Notes under the pieces: model-generated
Databases searched by the model: none
What the model was told of the DNA's origin: nothing
The model's input: only the letters and a program-made list of their open reading frames with translations
Part shown: positions 1-11,955 of the stretch, one piece after another
Layout of the letters: each line of letters opens with the position of its first letter
Position numbering within the stretch: the stretch's first letter is position 1
Program-made: the position numbers and the translations under genes
Assembly (NCBI RefSeq): GCF_023278565.1
Contig: NC_064672.1
Coordinates: forward strand, 4,836,001-4,900,000
DNA: 64,000 nucleotides
From: Colletotrichum lupini
Lineage: Eukaryota > Ascomycota > Sordariomycetes > Glomerellales > Glomerellaceae
Direction: 5' to 3'

Positions 1-484
1 TGCGCCGGAGTATTACCGTCGTTACAGTGACCACTTGGAGAACAAAGTCGTCATCCGGTTCCCTTAGATACATCGCACGTAGAGCACAAGACGAGTGAAG
101 ACGAATGATGGTAAAGAGTGGATTTGGTCTGGAAGACCACTATACTAAGGATAATAGCTCGAGATGAGGACAATTAGCAACTCGATGGAAGCCTAACTAA
201 TTCAAGGAACCCAACTACCCAGTCCATCGTAAATGTACAACCTCTTCCTACACATTTCCAACACTATCCAGAATATGATAAAAGTAACAAGCACAAAAGA
301 GATAGACGTGGCCATTAGACACGGCGGGAAAGGATTGGTGGGTAAAGAGCGAGATTCGATGATTTCGAAGTTGGCTGTGCTATGGCAAAGTGCCACAGCT
401 CTCAATAACCATGATGATGGAATGACAACGTATAGGTGCCAAGAGAACCTAGCATCCGCTGAGAACAAGGTATTCCACTTGTTC
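1..484. other. left-edge non-coding stretch
   Basis: No convincing gene is seen. The open frames here are antisense or downstream shadows of the C2H2-like gene that ends at 485. The stretch probably holds that gene's 3' UTR plus intergenic DNA. Confidence 0.5.
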
Positions 485-1946
485 TCACATGCAACTCTGC
501 CGAGCTCCAGAAGCGTCTTCAACGCTGCCAGTACCGTAGGCGGAGTCTCCCTCTGTGTAGCACTGGTAGTCTGTCGGTGGGAAATCCATAGGAGTGATGA
601 ACGAATCAAAGTCTAGCATGCTGGGGATATCGAGATCGAGATTGCTCAAATCCCACTCTCCAGCGTTCCCGATGAAACTGGCATCGGCACCGGCACCGGC
701 GGGCAAGTCGATATCGGGGGACGCCTGCGGCGATACCGCCCGAGATCCTTGCGTAGTCTCGGGATCATCTAGGTCCGCCACTTGTGAAGGTGATGGTATG
801 TGCTCAAAGATCTGCACACATCTAGCCGAGCTGTTCCGGATCCAGACTGAGAGACGGCTCATGAGACCGTCCCCGTAGCCTTCAAATGAGCGATTGAGAT
901 CTCTTTCGAGCTCACGCCGGATCATATGGGGTAATTCACGCCGCAGATACTTAAATAACTCCAAATCTTTCGAGCTGGAGTCAGCGTCATACCCTGATGC
1001 CAAGGTCAATTACTTAAGCTCTTTTCACATCTCAGTTTCTATTCTAATTGGAGGTTCAGACTTACAAGGACTTGGAGTGTCTTCCATGTCTCGCGTCCCC
1101 GGAAAAAGGGTAAAATATAATTCGTACCACTTGCCGACATCGTCCTGTTTGTCTGCGTCGTGCTTACCGGGTTGCCTACGCGCTCTGAGGTGCTTCTCCG
1201 TCTCTTGATCTATTCCTGCACCTGGGTCTGGCTTGCGATCCTTCTCGTCTAGAACAGTGCAAGCTATACGCGCCCTCGAGTGATCCTGGAGTGACTTGGC
1301 GGTCTTAAAGGTTTCGAAACACCTGGTGCAGGCGAAGAGACGGTGTTTGCGGTAGAGGTGCTCCCTTTAATTGCGTTAGTGGAAGTGTTCGGTGGCCGAC
1401 GGAGTGTCACACTTACTTGACCCGGTGAATCTCATGCCACCCAGGACCAACGCAGGTTCGATGACTCTTGTATCTGATGGGATCGTGTTTGAAGAAAGGG
1501 CACGCAAATTTTCGACGATTGTCATCCCCATCCGTCTTTGTGCGCTTCCTGTTGGGCTTCTGTTCGTTGCTCTCGTCATTGTCAGAGCCTTCGTCGTCTC
1601 GATCACGACCCTTGAGTTGCCGTTTCTGGCCAGCTACTAGGTGCCCTTCAGCAGCACGCCTCTTGACACCTCCTGAACTGCAAGCTTTTTGGCCACGCTG
1701 ACAGTCCCCGTCTTGTTCATAGGCCTCTTCGAGGTTATAGACGTTGTCGTCAAGCCATTCACAAACCTTCTCCATAAAGATGTTGATGAAAGCTTTCTTG
1801 CGGTAAGCCAGATAGTTGTCGATAAATGCGGGTGGTACGGGACTCGTCCGATGTCGACCGGGTCTCGAGTCAGTGGTGCAAGCAGGCCGATCTACTAGGT
1901 CGGATCTGGCGGATGGTGAGGATGATGAAGGTGATGATCTGCTCAT
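485..1946 (-). CDS. C2H2-like zinc-finger domain protein, 3 exons
   Basis: Model: exons 1946-1417, 1364-1066 and 993-485, about 445 aa. The start is well fixed: the ATG at 1946 is preceded 18 nt upstream by an in-frame TGA, with no AG acceptor between them. A Ser-rich N-terminus and a basic stretch lead to the family core FACPFFKHDP, then RTCVGPGW and, across intron 1, HRVKEHLYRKH and FACTRCFETF. These supply the Cys and His residues of a divergent C2H2-like unit often found in proteins of Colletotrichum- and Fusarium-type fungi. An acidic, aromatic C-terminal tail follows (exon 3). Both introns have GT..AG ends and restore phase. Members are generally uncharacterised and possibly nuclear. 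No target or pathway can be named. Confidence is high for the gene and family, low for function. Confidence 0.8.
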
Positions 1947-4359
1947 GGACGTCAATACCGGTCAAGGCCTGTCACAATGAAAGGACTACCTCTGAGAGGC
2001 GCTATGGGCCTCACTTCCTCCCCCACTGCCTTCAGTTGGGGAAGAGAGTCTGTTGCTGTGTGTTCCCTGACTGTGTGAGTAACTGGTCGTCAAATCAGCG
2101 GAATAGAGGAGGTAGGACTCACTGATACTTGTCTCACTACAAGGTCTGAGTCGGCTCGAGTGCTTGAGGACTTGGGTGATTTGGAGGAAGGGGTTTCGTG
2201 TTTCTTAGGCATGTCCGGTGAGAAGTTGCCCGGCCGGCTATTGTGGAAAGCCTTGAACCGGGAAAGCAAGCAGGTGAAATCGACGAAGGACTTCTTCTTC
2301 GATGATCTGCGGTGGTATCGATGAAAAGAGTTCAGATAGGAAGGTCTAGTATAGGGGGTTGGTCTTGAGACGGCGAGCATTTCCTCGTACGGGTAAGGTA
2401 GTGCACGCTAACACTGGGGTTGGAACATCCTGCTCTTTTCTCAAAGTTGAAATTGTGCTGCCTGGAACGAACAGGTGAATTGGAAAGTGAGGAATGAAGT
2501 GCTCAGTTGCGAATCGGCGTTGTTCGATGATGTTCAAGCGAAAACAACATCAGGCTTCAAGGCAACTGGGTCTCGTTATATCTCCCTCAGACTGCGCTGC
2601 TTGCACGACCCCACTCCTTGACCCCACGCTCGTAGTCGTGCGCGCATTTGCGAACAACATCTTTGAGAGTAGTCGAAGAGGGGGCGCGTGTCTCAAGAGA
2701 TACCGCCTCACTCTGCAGAGTCCAATGGCAAATGCAGAGCGGAGGTGGTGGCTTGATAAGCCCATTGGACGCCCCAGAAACCCATGAGAGACGCAAGATC
2801 TCATCATCTGGGGTGGAACTGGGGAGCTGTCCGTCATTCTATCCCATACGGTGGAGTACGCAGTGTCGCGCATGCGTGTCATCATAGAATCTCGCCGATG
2901 GTTCGCACACGATTGAGACTACTCAATTGCGCGCGAAAGAGGTCTTCACTCGAAGCCGTGTAAGATAACCATTATCAATGCGACGCCTAGGCCGTCGAGC
3001 TTCAGTATAGATTTGCTGTTGGTTCAGTGTCCAACCAACCCAATTGACTTCCTACGCACGAGAGAAGCAGCAATTAACGACATAAACGAGAAGCACCGCA
3101 AGTACTCACAACCACCCAGTCAATCACCTCAATTGACCCGATGGTGAACAGTTCAAAGCACCGGAACCGTTGACGGTACTCGATCGGGCAAAGTCACCCA
3201 AGACGACATCAGTCGGCATTGGCCGATCGTTGCAACTGCCTCCGCGTCCCCTTAACTCGCTCGCCCGACCACGAACATTTCCGGTGAAAGGTATGGTCGA
3301 AATCATGCCACGTCAGGTAAATGAGGGGTTCAATTGCGGCAACGTAGGAGCCAACGATCGTCGGAGACATACGGACTGCAGTCGAAGGGGCTAACTGCAT
3401 TGCGAACCGTCGATGGAGCGAACGGACGGCGTCAGGTCGGCGAGGTACCTCGTCGGCAGGGAACCGGACATGATGAACACGTGAGAGGCGGTGGCTAGCG
3501 GCAGCGACTCGGCAGCTGAAGAGAGCGATAAGATGCAGCCGGTGGCCGCATTGTTGCAGCAACTCAAGCAGGCTGAGCAGAGGAGCCGGTAGCGAGGAAC
3601 ATGGGCTCGTTGCCTGTTCTGCCGATAACGGGGAGACTTTCCGGGGCTTCGGTTCGGTATTCGTATTTTGCCTTTTGAACAAATTCAAATGCCTCGAGGA
3701 GTCGTTTTTGGAATCAAAGATGATGGAAATCCGGGATGATGGTTGTAGAGAGGATGGATGGGAGGTGAGACGGATAAGAAAAGAGACGATGTTCGGGACG
3801 GAAGTCGTACAAGAAGTCCAATTAGAGTTTGGAGCGTGCACAGCCAGCTTTTTGGGCCTTTTGTCCTCAGGAATCAGGGCATGTACGTACCCCTTCAGTG
3901 GTTGCTACCCCTAACCACCGCCCCTGCCCGCCTCATTTCCAGCGGGGTTCACTAACTCGTCATATCCCAGGGCGCCCTGCAGGTCCGAATTGAAATATCA
4001 CTCTTGGCGACGGGTTATCGGGATCTTGAAGATCGCTCGAGGAATTTAAAACCAGATCAGATTTACGAGAGCCAACTACAGTTTGATGAGTAAATGGAGA
4101 CTGCTTATGGTTGCAAACCCATCACTGTATCGTCAATGCTTTACGCGTGAGGGTGAGATTTCTCAGGAATCCGAAAGCGGCTTTGCGAGGTCAATGGGAC
4201 GCGCAACATGGTTCAGTTAGAGTCATTTGATGCGATACATGAGAGAAGAAAATACTTTTGGGTATATTAAAAATGGTATCTTGTAAATGGTGGGAAATTG
4301 TGGCTTCATATGAGTTCATTACTTTTCGTGCTTCCTGTAGAGAGCGTCTTTCAGAGTCC
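1947..4359. other. intergenic, 2.4 kb
   Basis: No recognisable gene. A frame on the minus strand at 3209-3841 is open for 210 codons but has no family features and low-complexity composition. A 12-bp palindrome with core AGGTACCT lies at 3443-3450. The left part should hold the promoter of the C2H2-like gene and the right part the 3' flank of the carboxylesterase. Confidence 0.4.
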
Positions 4360-6263
4360 TCAAGCAACGGGGACTCCTACTTGCGCGCAGAAGCCGTCAT
4401 AAGCGTCGCCCTGAGCCAAATCGGCACCTGTCTGGTTTTGGAATGAAATTCGGTTCAGAGTGTTACCGTCGGCCTGGTAGTTCGGCCACGTGCCATGGCA
4501 GTTGTAGTTGAGAAGACCAGACACTGGGTTCTTCGCGAAGGCTGCCCACGCACCACGCATGTACTTGCCCACGGCAACCTCCTGCGCTGTGCTGTTGATT
4601 GCCGCCTGGGGCACGGTGTCAAAGAGAACAGGGAGCTAATTAAGCGATGTCAGCTAATATGTCTCAAGCCAAGAGTATTGACGGAAAAAGAAAGTATGAC
4701 GAACCTCGGATGCGTGCCATGCTCCACTGGGCGGCGTCGTCGTAAGAGCAAGATTAGGGAAGTCGCCGAAATAACGGTATCGCCATGTCGGATGGCCCGC
4801 GGAGACGGCCCGCGCGGCTCTTCTGGCAGCGGGACAACTGAAAGCGACAAGGTTGAAACCGAACCAATATGTCTCGTTGAGGTCAGGTGCTCCGATCTTG
4901 AAGAGCCCAGCCTCGTTTTCAGTGTTGCCGATGAGATACCCTGCGTTGGCCGAGTCGCGGATGCTGTAGTCGGCAAAAATAAGACGATCATCTACCACAG
5001 GAGCAAAAGAGAGACCTCCAGCGGAAGCGATACCGGCATCTTGCGAAGAAAGGCCGGTGAGAAGATCCGTGGCGGGCTTGCTGAGCATGCAGTCAGAGAC
5101 CACCTTGGGGTCGGTCAAGTTGTTACCGCAGCCGACCGCTGACGTGACGTTGAACCATTTCGCGTTCACAGTTTGGTTGGTGAAGATACCGAATCCAGTA
5201 GCCGTGCCACTCATGGGGATGAAACCGCTGGCGATGGGGTCGGACGCGTATGCGTAAGAGTAGTAGTCGACCAAGGAACCCCCGGCAGATTGCCCAAAGA
5301 TGGTGATTCTGTTGACGTCGCCGCCAAATTTCTCCACATTATCGCGGACCCATTCCATTGCCAGGCGAATGTCGAGGAATCCAAGATTCGGGGCGGTGAC
5401 CGGGTTGCCTGGAAATCCGAAGAGGTTGAGGCGGTAGCTTCAAGGTTGACCCGAGTTAGCATTGACGATACCTGGCTCCCCGAGCCTCCGTTGACTACTC
5501 ACTTCATGGACACGACTACCACGTCATTCTGGTCTGCAATGAACTTTCCGTTGTACGCTGGGATACGGGAACTTCCTGCAACCCGAGTCAGTACACCGTG
5601 CATGCTTTCTTGGTTTGTTCAGACGAAGCCACTCGTACCTGTGGTGAAAGCACCCCCGTGAACCCAGACCATGACAGCCTTTTTCGAATCGCCGGTTTGT
5701 GGCTTGGTCCACACATTCAAGGTCAAGCAATCTTCGCTCTGAGAGCCCGTGTCACCCAACGCTTTGGTCACTTCAACAGCCGAAGCGGGAATACCGAGCT
5801 TCAAGATAGCTTCCAGACTAGTAGGAGCGTTCGCCGGCTGCATGCATTGGTGTCCCTATTCAAATGCATCAGTATAACGTTGACGAGATATCAATTTTGA
5901 CCCTTTCAAGTAATATTTCCAAGTTTTCGGGGAAGGCTTACAAAGTCTGAGCCATTGATAGGAGAAGCACCGGTAAACTTGACTGGAGGCTGGAAGCGCA
6001 AGGGCCCAACCGGCGGCTGAGCGTACGGAATGCCCAAATATTCGGATACCTAAGACATCTCTTTGTTAGTCGAGGCCCATTATGTCCAACGCATGTATAC
6101 TTGCCTGTTCGACGCCAGCAGCAACATGTCCTGCAACGGGGCCGCTGGAAGTCGTCACCGACTGTCCAACAGTCCAGCGAGGGAGGACCGGCTTGGCAGC
6201 AACTAAACTGGAGGCGGTGGCCACGGCCCTCAAGACATTGTTGATGATGCTTTGGGCTCTCAT
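4360..6263 (-). CDS. secreted type-B carboxylesterase/lipase
   Basis: Model: six exons, 6263-6105, 6049-5942, 5855-5639, 5575-5503, 5437-4705 and 4635-4360, giving 521 aa, the usual length for fungal type-B carboxylesterases (alpha/beta hydrolase fold). A hydrophobic N-terminus suggests secretion. Family landmarks in order: the GIPYAQPPVGPLRF block, DCLTLNVW, the oxyanion-hole HGGAF, the nucleophile elbow FGQSAGG (Ser about 236), GNTENEAG carrying the acid (Glu about 359-361), and GAWHASELPV with the likely catalytic His about 427. The triad therefore looks complete. It would hydrolyse ester substrates outside the cell; the exact substrate is unknown. All junctions restore frame, but intron 1 (6104-6050) starts with GC (GCAAGT) rather than GT. 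No cluster partner is seen. Confidence 0.92.
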
Positions 6264-9200
6264 GGTGATGTTGAGGTTGAGAGAGCTCAACTAACGATAG
6301 ACTAGGAGACCTGAGATGAGGTGAAGAGAGGTGGGCGTGGCAGAAGAAGGCGACTGAGCCTGAAGCTGCGGATAGGCGCTATTAAGAGGATCGCCTTGCT
6401 GGGCTCGCAATAGGAGGGGACCTTGACCTCGTCTTTATGTCAACGAACTTTGCTGAAGCCATTGTGGACCATGCTTGCCGAGGGGACGATCCCCAGCTCC
6501 CCGATTGCCTTGGGCCGCTCCCAAGAATGCGCGATGCCATCCTCAATCGTCCCATTATCACGAAGGATACCCCGGATAACTAGCCCGCTTGCCAGTTGGA
6601 GTCCTGGAAGATGGGCGGGACTCGCGTCGGCCACTCACCTGTTTGCTGCAGGGAACCCTGTCCATACGGACGTCGTGGCCGAGCAAAGGTGCGGATGGCA
6701 GGCCAGTTCGTGGGATTCCTCCGATAGAGCCTCAGTAACATTAAGTCGACTAGTCTATCGAGGTGACCGGGGTTAGTCGGGTTGTGGGTAAGTTCGCAAC
6801 ACTATCCGAATTAGGGAGCCTTGCTTGCCCCTCTCAATTCTTCTAGCAACTCCCAAATCCAACCTTGAAGCCCACAATATAGAAAATTTTCGTCTTCTTT
6901 TGAGATACTTGCAGCCATCAAATGCACATTGACAGCCGCATATGCACCTCGAAGACCATTTAGAAGCCCAGCTTGCCTGGAGGCTGACTGACAGTCTGCG
7001 GAACAGTGAGACAACTCCATCGTATTCACGGAGGGTCCTAAGCAACGATGAACCTAGCGGGCACAAGGTAACCGAAAGCTAGTGGAGCGGGGTCGCTAGG
7101 TCGGCGCGGCAGTGCCATGACTTGCCATGCCGCCTTTTGGGCCTTCTCACGGGTCAGTGAGTTGGCAGCGCGAGTTGATTGATGCCAGCGTCGATTGGTT
7201 GTTCCTTCATAGCCTGTACAACCAACTTCCATACCATTCCCAAGAGAGGATTCGTCGCGAAGAGTAGGTTTGCTGATGGCGCAATACTGCAGCAAACGGG
7301 ATACGATCACCTTGCCTTGGAGACTAGTGCTACACCTCCCTCGAATGAACCGCTGCCGCGCTGAGCGTATTCAGCAAGACAAACGTGCCGACGCCAGTTT
7401 GTGTAGTTGGAAGAGCTAGCCCGACATCGATATCATTTGGCTTTCTCAACGTCAATGCAGTGAGTGAGGGCGCAGCAAAGTCAGAGACGGAGCGTCCCGC
7501 GCTCGAGTTGCGAAAGCGGTCGTGGACCAAGCGTGAGTCCCGATACCGAGCCTCGAATAACGTACGTTGCTTCAAATCTAGAAGTGGTACTCCGTACAGG
7601 CGTCATGCTACTGCATTATAGTATTGGATTGAGTTCAACTTGAGAACAGACGAAAGGCACAACAAGGCTGTAAAGCACGGATAAGATGGTTTACAGCCAG
7701 TGAGAATCGATGTCCTCTCAGAGACCAGACTGAGAGTGCCGCTGGACAAGATTACCGCACCTCTCAAATGATGGCCACGCGTTCGTCTCCAGAGTCTGAT
7801 GGGTGCGAAGGAAATGACGCGGGTACGGTGCAAGCCTTGTTAGCGCCCTGGTTTGCTGGTAGGAGAACAGTCTGTAAGAACAGTCAAGATGATCCAGATA
7901 CCTAGACGAGTTTGCCAGATTTGATGACGCCTAGACCGTCTGGTGGTAGAAGAGCAGCAGACTCGACGTTGCAGTATTGGCGCGCCTCGGCTGCGCTAGG
8001 GAACCGCCAAAGACAAATTCTCATGGTTCCGCCTGTAAACTATAGAGAGCTTCTGAGGCTAACGCCGGTTGCCCCTCACCGTTGTGAGGTTAGGGTAATT
8101 TGAGATCGGGGTTCCCCGCGACGGATTGCAAAGCTCGGATGCTCTACGCGAGGCAGCAAGTTCCCGTACCGTGTCAAGGCCTGGAATGTATTGTCACTAC
8201 GAGCATCTGGAGACTGAAGTTACCATCATATTTGTGATGCGTCTTGCACAGAGTGGCAACACTTGGCCAGCTGTGTGGTACACCTCTGAGAATCATCTTC
8301 TGTTCAATGCATTCCTTTGTCTTGTTTGCTCCTCGAAATCTTGCGGTTTGTACTGTGCCTCTTCCATCTGCTGGAATGGGCAGTTCAGATCGCTGATGAT
8401 GATGATGATTTGATATTGCATGAGCGCAGATTTCCGAGAGCAAGATGATCTCAGACGGTCCAGACCCTCTCTTCCAGCGCAATGCTTTGCTCGGCAAATC
8501 GAGGTTGTTCGATGTTTGGCCGGACAATGTTTGAACTTGCTCAACTGCCGATACTGAAAGGAGTGGTGAAATAAATTTGTGCACAGGTTCCCGATGATGG
8601 TGGTGTTGACAGTGACAGTACGTAGTCGAGAGTTGATCGTATGTCACACCCCTGTTCACGAAAGCTCGACCATGTCGATCTTGTAGGCCGAGGCCCCGGT
8701 TCGCGGTCTGCAGGCGATCGTGGAGAAGATATTTGGTAGTGCCAAGATATATGCATACAAGTTGCGATTGGACAGCTTGTAAGTGGTGTTTGCTATTAGG
8801 AAGGTGAAGCCAGATCCGGGGATGCTTTGTTGCTGGAGGCAAACAGGCCGATGGTTTGGAAGCGTAGCATTGTTGAAGGTCGCTAATCTTGCGAAGAGAT
8901 TTGCCGCAGCCACCACTAGAACTCGCAACAAACGTCCGATTAGGAAAGTGAGATATTATCAAGAGAACTTCTTCAACGCCCAGAAATGGAGTTGTTTGTC
9001 TCGTAGAAGTGCACGGCGGGGCTATCAGAAGACAGCTGGGCGGCAAGGCTTTCCGAGGCGTTCAATAAGGCGCTGCCATCTCTTCGGAGGACGGCAAGTA
9101 GTGCATTCTAGGATTCGGACGACGTGGCATCAGCTAGCGTTGATCGACGTGGTGTCCGCATATACGGTGGCATTGTGCAAGGCTTTTGAGCGCAGTGATG

Positions 9201-9955
9201 CTGAAGGCGACAGGATATCGGCAACGAATATGTGGACGGTGGACGGAAGGGAGGCCCACGATGGAATCGCGGGGAAGGCAACCTCAGGTACATACCTTGG
9301 TGCCGGCCAGAGTGGGTCTACCATGCTAAGCGAGGGCGAAATGGTGTGGAAAGAGCAAACAGCTCACTCGTCGGTGCGGTCCTTCTCATTTCGGCCCTTG
9401 AATCTCAACGTGCCTTATCCGATCTCATCATTCATCATGAGTTTCAATATGAGATCAGCTCTTGAGCAATCATCGTTAATTTGTCCCAACTGTGCCACTC
9501 AACAATTCCATCTTATCGGAAAGCAAGAAGCAATTCCACGTCATCTTTACACCTTCACAGCCGCCATGTTTGTGCAAACACGATAACTTGACAAGGAATA
9601 GATTGTGTCCGGAAATATATGCCTCTCCGATGATTTCTCGCTTCGTAATACCCAAGGGTCTTTGGGGGTTCCTCATCAATTAACATTACGCTCGTCAATA
9701 GAGATAGCTGAATCCGACATAGAACGTCCTTTCTTCCACCGCTCACCCTGCCAATTCTCATGGATCTACTGCTGACCGCAACCGTTGAAGAGGGAGGATC
9801 CGGATCGCGGAACACTGCTAGCGGTCATGCCGATTTGCTATGTCGACCGCTCTCATCATCTCGCGAGTCGAGCGCCGTATGAAGCTCTCTCATCGCATCC
9901 GGAGGATCTATCGTCGCCTCAGAAAAGCCTGATCCATATGATTCTCCAAAGAAAC
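6264..9955. other. gene-poor stretch, 3.7 kb
   Basis: No intact gene is recognised. The left end should carry the carboxylesterase promoter. A (GAT)5 microsatellite lies at 8395-8409 and a transporter-like decayed stretch at about 8656-8931 (listed separately). Several open frames of 60-290 codons overlap on both strands without family features. Confidence 0.4.
8656..8931 (-). pseudogene. possible decayed MFS transporter fragment
   Basis: This 91-codon minus-strand frame includes FLIANTTYKLSNRNLYAYI followed by LALPNIFSTIA. That resembles the ADTTSLRNR...ALP block in the middle of fungal MFS siderophore-iron transporters. The frame is closed on both sides by stops and neither neighbouring helices nor a start can be traced, so it would be a relic. 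The resemblance is from memory of the family only and may be chance. Confidence 0.25.
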
Positions 9956-10699
9956 TCAGTGGCTCTTGCTCTCCTTCTCCTGCCTCTTGGCCGCGACAAT
10001 GCCATCGAACCTCCAGAAGCCAGGAAGTCCCTCAAAGAACAGACTTCCGATCCACGTCCACCACAAGCCCGTTCCAAACTCGATGCCGTGCCTGTGAAGC
10101 CTCGTGCGGTGGAACCAATAGCACTCGCTCAGGTGGATTCCCAAGACGGGCAGAAATATGGCCTTGACCAACCACCGATAGAACCTTGGACCGCCGGGGA
10201 ACGCGGTCTGGAGGAAGGACCAGATCGGCGTGCCGGGCAGCACAAACCCAAGCGTGAGCCAGCAGACAAAGTAGAACGCAACGGCCCCAAACACAACCAC
10301 GTCAAAGCCCTGCGGCGGCGCAAAGTGCCCGACGGTGATGTCGCTGTACCCCAGCGCCTGCTGCGACGCGCGCGCCATCTCCACGACGGCGGGCCGCACG
10401 TCCTCCCACGCCGTGAGGGCCGGCTTGAATTCGATGAAGAACTCCTTGCCGCCGAGCCCGCCAGCCGCGATGGTCATGCCTTCGAAGGTACAGTCCTTGA
10501 GCCACGGCGACGAGGCGGCGGAGCGGCTGAGGCCAGCGTAGTGGCGCAGGTAAAGGGAGAGCTCGCGCTGGTGGCCGCGGTTCATGTGCGTCATAATGCG
10601 GTCGCGCGGGGAGGGTGCGGACGTGGGATCCGTGGAGGATGAGCCCATCGCCGCGGCCGAGCCTGAGGAGGCCGTTTTTACATTTCCCTGGCGTGCCAT
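9956..10699 (-). CDS. DUF2470 domain integral membrane protein
   Basis: Single exon, 247 aa from the ATG at 10699. The frame is open further upstream but without a good start. Residues about 32-120 (from DRIMTHMNRGHQRELSLYL through the block ending ALGYSDITVGHF) match the DUF2470 domain, which is related to the C-terminal domain of haem-utilisation HugZ-like proteins. The second half holds about three or four hydrophobic segments (including VVVFGAVAFYFVCWLTLGF) and ends in a basic tail. This N-terminal DUF2470 plus membrane-helix layout is common in ascomycetes. The biochemical role is not established; haem or flavin handling would be inference from the bacterial relatives. It is divergently oriented from the reductase at 11956. 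Confidence 0.82.
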   Translation of the reverse strand: MARQGNVKTASSGSAAAMGSSSTDPTSAPSPRDRIMTHMNRGHQRELSLYLRHYAGLSRSAASSPWLKDCTFEGMTIAAGGLGGKEFFIEFKPALTAWEDVRPAVVEMARASQQALGYSDITVGHFAPPQGFDVVVFGAVAFYFVCWLTLGFVLPGTPIWSFLQTAFPGGPRFYRWLVKAIFLPVLGIHLSECYWFHRTRLHRHGIEFGTGLWWTWIGSLFFEGLPGFWRFDGIVAAKRQEKESKSH

Positions 10700-11955
10700 T
10701 GCTTCGAATTCCTGATTGGGTGCCGGTAAGTGGGAGACGGACTTGGCGTGCGGTTCAAAAGAGAGTTCCGATGAGTAGATGCGCTTATTGGTATTGCTGC
10801 GATGGGCCAAGGTTTGTTCCTCTGCGGGTTCCTGGATTCTAGACCGCACACTAGGTTTGCAAGGAAGCTTGGAAAGCGAAATCGAAATGCTCCGGTCGAG
10901 AGAATTGGGGTGAGTGCGGGAGACTCGGGGGGAATAACCGTAGGTGTTAGGAAAAGGGGCCTGTGAGGTTGGTCGTTGAGTTGGAAGAAGAAACATTGGA
11001 ACCAACGGCCAGGAACCAACAAAATTGCGGCAAATGGTCTGTGCGATCCTTGTCCTTTGCAGATATGGTTCGGTGTTCACTTCTACGCCTTGCGTCAGCT
11101 GTAAATGTGCATGGTCCCCCACGGACTTGGGCTTCAGGATTTTCTTCTTTTGAAGAAGCAGCGATGACCCAATGCAACGTCAAGGTTGGACCGATAACTT
11201 GGAACCGAGAGAAAGAGAAGAAAGCGGTGCCGTCGCCCTGACAGCTGTCAAACTATCTGGTCTTGTGGGATGACCGACGACAGGGGCGCTGGAATGGACT
11301 GAACACGTTCACAGGTTTCAGGCCAGCACTCAGACACGAACACCGATTTTGTGCCTCGCTCTCGGAACCTCAAGAAAGCATGGTGTTCCGAGTGTGTGGG
11401 CCACGTCACCGGCTTCACCGCTCGGAAAGGTATCACTGTCTCAAGTAGAGGCTGAGAGGCAACGATCCGGACTCGCATCAGAGTAACAACGGCGACTCGT
11501 GATGAACATAGTCGTCACATAGCCTGAAAAGCCCCTGGGTCCTTGGAAGATTGCACTTGCGGGCAATAGTATATCGCATCGCAGGCTTCACGATGGCGGA
11601 GGTGTTCGATCGAGTATGAAGAAACGATAGTACATAGCATAGCAGGCTGCATGTCTTTCTAAGATCATACTGCCGTCACGAGAGAAGTGATATGCAGAAG
11701 AAGCCCATGCGCTTCTGATGAAGCCGCCGAGCGGCTTGGAGCCGGTCCGGGCCTGATTGTGGGTCTAGATGGTGGGGTGCGGGGTAACAGTCAGCCAAAA
11801 GCCGGTCCGGTCCCGGATCTAGCCCCGTTCGAATGTGCCGTTGCTGCCAGCGATGATATTGCCTGGCGGTCGTCCAGAAGAATGATTCATTCACAGATGC
11901 TTCTCAAGAAACTTTGGAACAGCCTTCAGGTACACGCAGGATCACGGTCTTCAAG
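10700..11955. promoter_or_regulatory. divergent intergenic region, 1.26 kb
   Basis: The stretch separates the divergent DUF2470 gene and the reductase gene, so it should hold both promoters. It contains the exact 10-mer GCCGGTCCGG twice, at 11741-11750 and 11801-11810, 60 bp apart. A short hairpin (AAGCCG at 11721 with CGGCTT at 11732) lies just before the first copy. CGG/CCG half-sites are typical of Zn2Cys6 regulators, but no binding is shown. Confidence 0.4.

Noticed and set aside
3209..3841. 210-codon minus-strand open frame
   Set aside because: No family features, Ser/Arg-rich and random-looking, start not in a supported context; probably chance.
8174..9046. 290-codon minus-strand open frame
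   Set aside because: Composition is random-like with His runs from a GAT microsatellite, and another minus frame in the same place looks more protein-like.
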